Shown: piece after piece, positions 60,527 through 64,000 of the stretch | Layout of the letters: the number at the start of each line of letters is the position of its first letter | Numbering within the stretch: position 1 is the first letter of the stretch | Source: Thiothrix nivea DSM 5205 | GTDB taxonomy: Bacteria; Pseudomonadota; Gammaproteobacteria; Thiotrichales; Thiotrichaceae | Assembly: GCF_000260135.1 (NCBI RefSeq) | Contig: NZ_JH651384.1 | Coordinates: forward strand, 1,925,693 to 1,989,692 | Length of the DNA: 64,000 bases | Reading direction: 5' to 3' | Made by a program: the position numbers and the translations under genes | Notes under the pieces: generated by a model | What the model was told of the DNA's origin: nothing | What the model saw: only the letters and a program-made list of their open reading frames with translations | Databases searched by the model: none

Positions 60527-60721
60527 TTAACCCCCAATGCGGTTTGCAGTGACAAATTCTGCACCATCGGATGCCCTGTATCGGACAAAACGCCCGACCT
60601 TGATATATGGAATTCTACGCTTTGTTACTCTATCGTTTTGCAGGAACCGCTCACTAACGTTAAACTTTTCGGCGAATTGCGCAGGGGTCAGTAGTTGCTC
60701 AAGGGTTTGATTTGATTGCAT
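60527..60721 (-). CDS. Excisionase / AlpA-like HTH protein
   Basis: 64 aa. LTPAQFAEKFNVSERFLQNDRVTKRRIPYIKVGRFVRYR is a winged HTH of the excisionase family. It is placed within 1.5-2.7 kb of the integrase and could direct excision or activate the element's genes. Confidence 0.75.
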   Translation of the reverse strand: MQSNQTLEQLLTPAQFAEKFNVSERFLQNDRVTKRRIPYIKVGRFVRYRASDGAEFVTANRIGG

Positions 60722-60821
60722 TTGATGTTACCTATCGTGTTATGTCGATAGGCGTATTCTGATGTCCGTCCAAATTGGGCAACAGGACAGTAATAATCAA
60801 TATTAATTTTTATTGTCCAGC

Positions 60822-61550
60822 TTACCTTAGCATTCGCCAGGGTGAAGTGGATGGAGATTCTATCTCCTTAAGTGCTAGTTCAATCAGTCGTTTTGAATCT
60901 ACTTGAGATGATCTTTTAACAAAAATCGACACCAGTGTATTGCAATGCGTTACTGAATTTGCAGATACCTCCACACTAGGCAGATATTTTTTTATTCCCT
61001 CAATAACTTTTTGGCACTTTCTTATCTCGAACCAGCTACTAGCAGGTTTCCCCCGTCCTTTCTTATGAGAAAGCAAGGTTCTTCTTATTTTTTGATTATT
61101 CAATGCCTTCATGGCTGACACCAATTGATTCAGCTTCTTTCCATTTTTATGAAATCCAATTTCATGAATTGCCTCTGGTGAGTTTGAAGCCTGGATTACC
61201 CCATTAATTTTGCTAACAGACTCTTGGTTAGCAAGGAGTGCTGAAAGAGAGGACTCAAGATTATCAAGAGCAGTGTAGAAATCATCTATTATTTTATATT
61301 GCGACGCAGGAATACTCTTTGAGATGCCTACCATAACCGGCTGTTTCTGACGCCTTTCTTCAAAAAACTCTATATCGGCCAATTCATTCGCCACTTCTTC
61401 AATGAAGGCGTCACCATCATCACCCTCCTTGAAGATTTCCTTCAATGTCCATCCTTCGTTTAATTTTATATCATCTATGATTTCCCTGCTTTTTTGCTTA
61501 ACAAGCTGAATCTCTTCCTCGGTCAATTCAGAAAATTGGAACCTGGTCAT
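60822..61550 (-). CDS. Third gene of the HigBA-like operon, unknown function
   Basis: 242 aa. It overlaps the antitoxin gene by 4 bp, so it is translated with the pair. Charged, mostly helical sequence (TEEEIQLVKQKSREIIDDI, DDFYTALDNLESSLSALL) with a basic segment SHKKGRGKPASSW near 165. No recognised domain. AT content is higher than in neighbouring genes. Confidence 0.6.
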   Translation of the reverse strand: MTRFQFSELTEEEIQLVKQKSREIIDDIKLNEGWTLKEIFKEGDDGDAFIEEVANELADIEFFEERRQKQPVMVGISKSIPASQYKIIDDFYTALDNLESSLSALLANQESVSKINGVIQASNSPEAIHEIGFHKNGKKLNQLVSAMKALNNQKIRRTLLSHKKGRGKPASSWFEIRKCQKVIEGIKKYLPSVEVSANSVTHCNTLVSIFVKRSSQVDSKRLIELALKEIESPSTSPWRMLR

Positions 61551-61840
61551 GCTGCCGCCTTGATATGAACCTCAACAGATCGCCCGACACGCGACAGCAG
61601 GTTGATCAGCATATCCACGGTAAACCGCCCGATCTTGCCCCGGTAAAGGTCGCTGATACGCGCCTGTGATACGTCTAGCGCGGTAGCGGCCTCTTCCTGT
61701 GTGCTGAACCGTGTTTTCAGGATACTGGACAATTCCCGCATCAATTGCGCCCTGACCAGCAGGTTAGCCGCTTCCTCTGGCGCAAACCCCAAATCAGCAA
61801 AGATATTGCCGCCTGCCGGAGTGATGTGTTCCACGCTCAT
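61547..61840 (-). CDS. HigA-like XRE antitoxin
   Basis: 97 aa. FADLGFAPEEAANLLVRAQLMRELS followed by an HTH (TRFSTQEEAATALDVSQARISDLYRGKI) is the form of antitoxins paired with Gp49-type toxins. It overlaps the toxin gene upstream by 4 bp and the unknown gene downstream by 4 bp. Confidence 0.88.
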   Translation of the reverse strand: MSVEHITPAGGNIFADLGFAPEEAANLLVRAQLMRELSSILKTRFSTQEEAATALDVSQARISDLYRGKIGRFTVDMLINLLSRVGRSVEVHIKAAA

Positions 61841-62166
61841 TCTGTACGCTCCTTAATCATTGCCTTGAACCGTTCCCGTGCAAGGTCGATGTCGTGTTGT
61901 GCGGTCTTTTGCGTCTTTTTCTGGAAGGAATACAGCACGTAGACCGCATCAGCAAACTTCGCCACATAGATCACCCGGAATGCCCCGGATGCCTCATGTA
62001 TGCGGATTTCCTGCACGCCATGCCCGATTCCTATCATGGGCTTCCAATCGTCTGGTTCATCGCCCAATTGCAGCAAATGAAGCTGATAACCTGCTTCCCG
62101 CCGTGCATCTTCGGGAAATTCGCATAAATCGCGGTAACTTCTCCCCATCCAGCGGATGTCTTTCAT
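61837..62166 (-). CDS. HigB / Gp49-like RelE-family toxin
   Basis: 109 aa. MKDIRWMGRSYRDLCEFP, VQEIRIHEASGAFRVIYVAKFADAVYVLYSFQKKTQKT carry the RelE/ParE strand order and the basic C-terminal helix of the phage Gp49-like (HigB) family, ribosome-dependent mRNA interferases. Partner gene follows directly. Confidence 0.9.
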   Translation of the reverse strand: MKDIRWMGRSYRDLCEFPEDARREAGYQLHLLQLGDEPDDWKPMIGIGHGVQEIRIHEASGAFRVIYVAKFADAVYVLYSFQKKTQKTAQHDIDLARERFKAMIKERTE

Positions 62167-62212
62167 GCTTGTTTGTCCATTATATAAAATTTGGCATATT
62201 TAGCCAGTATCA

Positions 62213-63433
62213 TCATTTGGCGTTGGTTTTGTGAATCGGCAGTATCTCTGCACCAGCAGACTTGCCCGCCACACCCGTGATGCGTTTGCCGGTCGCTTCC
62301 AGCGCCTCCCGCAAATTGTCTTGCGCAAACCGCGCATAACGCTCTGTAGTGCGCAAGTCTTTGTGGTTCAGTATCTTGCCCACCAGATACAGCGAATTAC
62401 CGCCCTGCACCAGCCATGAAGCGATAGTGTGGCGCAAGTCATGGATGCGTATGTCAGTCAGCCCTGAACGCGCCCTGATGCGTTCCCAGGGCTTTTTCAG
62501 GTCATAGAGTGGTTGGCCTTCCTTTTGACCGGGGAAAATGTGCGGGTTGCCTTCCAAACGCGGGATATTTTCCAGTACCGCCATTGCTTCGGTAGTGAGT
62601 GGCAAGTAGTGAGGTTTGCCATTTTTGGTTTTGGGTAAAACAATCTGCTTGGTATTGAAGTCGATCTGTTCCCACTTTGCCGTTCTCAGTTCACTCTTGC
62701 GCAAGCCCGTCAGCAGGTAAAGCCAGAAGGCGGAACTGACATGAATCTCTTCCTGCTCAATCGCCGCTATCAGTTTGGGCAGTTCTTCCGGGGTGACGTA
62801 ACGATCCCGCCCTTCTTCTTTGTAGAAGCTGATTTCACGCGCTGGATTCTCGAAGGTTTTGGGAACTACCCCCCACTTTTTGGCTTCACGGAACATGACC
62901 GACAGTAATTTAACCAGACGGTTGGCGGTAGGTTGCTGCGTCTTGCCAATATCCAGATGCAGTTGGGCAACATCATCATGGGTAATGCTGATCATCAAAC
63001 GCTTACCGAAACGCGGTATCAGGTATTTGTGAATACGGGAGTAGGATGAATCCCAAGAGCCGGGATTATGCGGTTTCAGATAGCGTTCCACGAATGAATC
63101 TGCAAACTCTGCAAATGTGCCGGATTCACGTTTCAGGTCACGCGCCGCCAATGGGTCAATATCATCCAGCAGCCCAACAAGGTCACGTTGCGCCCGTTCA
63201 CGCGCCTGCACCAAGGTCAGTGTGCCATGCTGACCAATGGTTTTAAGACGTTTGCGCCGGTTGTGCCAATACATGATGATGAATGACTTTTTGCCAGTCG
63301 GATAAATGCGGATACCGAAGCCGGAAAGCTCCGTATCCCACCACACATCACGTTCATTCTTGGTCTTGTCACCACTATAAGCTAATGACTTTATAAGGGT
63401 TTCGGTTAGTCTGGCCTTTTTTTCGGTCTGCAC
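62213..63433 (-). CDS. Tyrosine integrase of the tRNA-Arg element
   Basis: 406 aa from a GTG at 63433. N-terminal arm-binding DUF4102-like domain, core-binding domain (about 100-185), and catalytic domain with Arg in LTGLRKSELRTAKW near 245, HDLRHTIASWLV near 333 (HxxR), H in ILNHKDLRTT near 355 and Tyr in TERYARF near 366. The gene starts 144 bp from the right att repeat; arm-type repeats overlap its start. Confidence 0.95.
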   Translation of the reverse strand: MQTEKKARLTETLIKSLAYSGDKTKNERDVWWDTELSGFGIRIYPTGKKSFIIMYWHNRRKRLKTIGQHGTLTLVQARERAQRDLVGLLDDIDPLAARDLKRESGTFAEFADSFVERYLKPHNPGSWDSSYSRIHKYLIPRFGKRLMISITHDDVAQLHLDIGKTQQPTANRLVKLLSVMFREAKKWGVVPKTFENPAREISFYKEEGRDRYVTPEELPKLIAAIEQEEIHVSSAFWLYLLTGLRKSELRTAKWEQIDFNTKQIVLPKTKNGKPHYLPLTTEAMAVLENIPRLEGNPHIFPGQKEGQPLYDLKKPWERIRARSGLTDIRIHDLRHTIASWLVQGGNSLYLVGKILNHKDLRTTERYARFAQDNLREALEATGKRITGVAGKSAGAEILPIHKTNAK

Positions 63434-63468
63434 TGAGTCACCATTTTTGAGTCACCTATAAGTCACCA
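63431..63468. repeat. Right arm-type repeats of the integrase
   Basis: TGAGTCACC recurs at 63434-63442 and within the 21-bp TGAGTCACC-TATA-AGTCACCA at 63448-63468, which matches the left repeat at 47155-47175 but for one base. One copy overlaps the integrase start, so the protein may repress its own gene. Confidence 0.6.
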
Positions 63469-63576
63469 TGATAGCTGAATTCATGTGCATTTAGGTGTAG
63501 TTTGGTAAAAACAACAATGCTTTTAAATGTAACGACTTGTAGCCAGATGATGCAAGCTGTATGAGATTGATTCTCA

Positions 63577-63622
63577 CTCCGAAGCCGAGGGTCGCTGGTT
63601 CGATTCCAGCCGGGTGCGCCAA
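63577..63622. repeat. Right attachment repeat (3' half of tRNA-Arg)
   Basis: 46 bp identical to 47065-47110, from the anticodon loop through the encoded CCA. Upstream of it (63572-63576) the sequence no longer matches the tRNA. The 5' tRNA half is absent, so this is not a second functional gene. Confidence 0.95.
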
Positions 63623-63787
63623 GCCTTCCTTCCATACCCTCTCAGAATCTCTCACTCACCCTTATGGAATGCGCCTTGCAGGGGCTTTTTCCGTGTCACA
63701 CCCTCTCACACCCTGCCATATCATCCCGCGCGATTGGCTGCATTATTGTCTGCATACCTTCAACAACAAGCTGAGGATGCAACCAAA

Positions 63788-64000
63788 ATGGAAAGAAAGT
63801 TAACAAATACAAAGGCTAAGAACGGAAAAACCAAACCGGGCGGGAAACCCGCCATCCTGACAGATGGGGGAGGGCTTTTTCTGTACGTCACCACCCTGGG
63901 GAAATACTGGCGCTATTCCTACCGGTTGGGCGGGAAGCGCCAAACGCTATCCATCGGCAGTTACCCGGAAATCACCCTGGAACAGGCGCGGGAATTGCAC
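63788..64000 (+). CDS. Second integrase, N-terminal part, running off the window
   Basis: 71 codons open from the ATG at 63788 to the edge. GGGLFLYVTTLGKYWRYSYR and GKRQTLSIGSYPEITLEQAR are the DUF4102 arm-binding domain of P4-type integrases. It begins 165 bp after the right att repeat and points away from it, the usual position of an integrase beside its tRNA attachment site. It therefore belongs to another element inserted at the same site. The catalytic domain is not visible. Confidence 0.9.
   Translation, partial: MERKLTNTKAKNGKTKPGGKPAILTDGGGLFLYVTTLGKYWRYSYRLGGKRQTLSIGSYPEITLEQARELH

Larger units (their letters stand above)
47065..63622. mobile_element. Integrative element in tRNA-Arg, about 16.5 kb
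   Basis: Bounded by an exact 46-bp direct repeat of the tRNA 3' half (47065-47110 and 63577-63622). It contains a tyrosine integrase at the right end, a serine recombinase at the left end, a C4-type antisense RNA, replication-like genes and defence cargo. Direct arm-type repeats lie inside both ends. Its features are those of a P4-like satellite or small integrative element; no structural phage genes are present. Confidence 0.88.

Noticed and set aside
63561-63803. Plus-strand frame spanning the right att repeat
   Set aside because: It begins before and runs through the tRNA fragment and has no domain; the second integrase starts in a different frame.

Overview
This 64 kb window is chromosomal DNA of a gammaproteobacterium. 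The housekeeping genes (waaF, ilvE, speA, rsgA, ycgL, creD, cytochrome c5-type proteins) are gammaproteobacterial in kind. The mixture of a probable PPi-type PEP carboxykinase, several restriction systems and dispersed GC-rich palindromic repeats would fit Thiothrix or a relative in the Thiotrichales. That placement is inference from gene content; no rRNA or other marker lies in the window.

Layout. 1-7.8 kb: a DnaQ-type exonuclease, a CBS/DUF294 nucleotidyltransferase, a type II restriction-modification pair, and an ilvE / zinc-finger / waaF group, with a palindromic repeat inserted in frame inside waaF. 7.8-9.8 kb: two near-identical ~137-nt transcription units, each with a GG-N10-GC sigma-54 promoter, upstream palindromes and its own intrinsic terminator, flanking a class V aminotransferase gene. 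These are the strongest candidate new element, a twin sigma-54-dependent sRNA pair. 9.8-17.8 kb: gamma carbonic anhydrase, an M14-type zinc hydrolase with a glutamate-cysteine ligase-like partner, ycgL, speA, rsgA with a short leader ORF, and a DUF1801 protein.

17.8-26 kb: a complete type I restriction-modification operon (hsdR, fic, hsdS, DUF559 nuclease, mntA, hepT, hsdM) with a Fic protein and a MntA-HepT toxin-antitoxin pair embedded in it. A repeat family is scattered through this operon, twice inside coding frames. Next to it are two decayed SRPBCC genes. 26-47 kb: a VOC protein, a WYL regulator, an ECF sigma/anti-sigma operon with an AcfC-like binding protein and a lipoprotein, a hemerythrin protein, a 1151-aa probable PPi-PEPCK, a P-loop/TPR protein with an 11-G tract and near-identical 123-bp repeats, hipBA, creD, a PIN / XRE-ImmA pair, an ABC exporter and a dihaem cytochrome c.

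47-63.6 kb: an integrative element in tRNA-Arg(CCG), bounded by a 46-bp direct repeat of the tRNA 3' end. It has a tyrosine integrase, a serine recombinase, a C4-type antisense RNA of the phage P1/P4 kind, and replication-like genes. Its cargo looks defensive: a VapBC45-like pair, a BcgI-like restriction-modification pair in AT-rich DNA, an ATPase/TOPRIM pair resembling AbiL or PARIS, a ProQ/FinO protein and a HigBA-type module with a third overlapping gene. Just beyond the right repeat a second integrase gene begins and runs off the window, so elements appear stacked in tandem at this tRNA.
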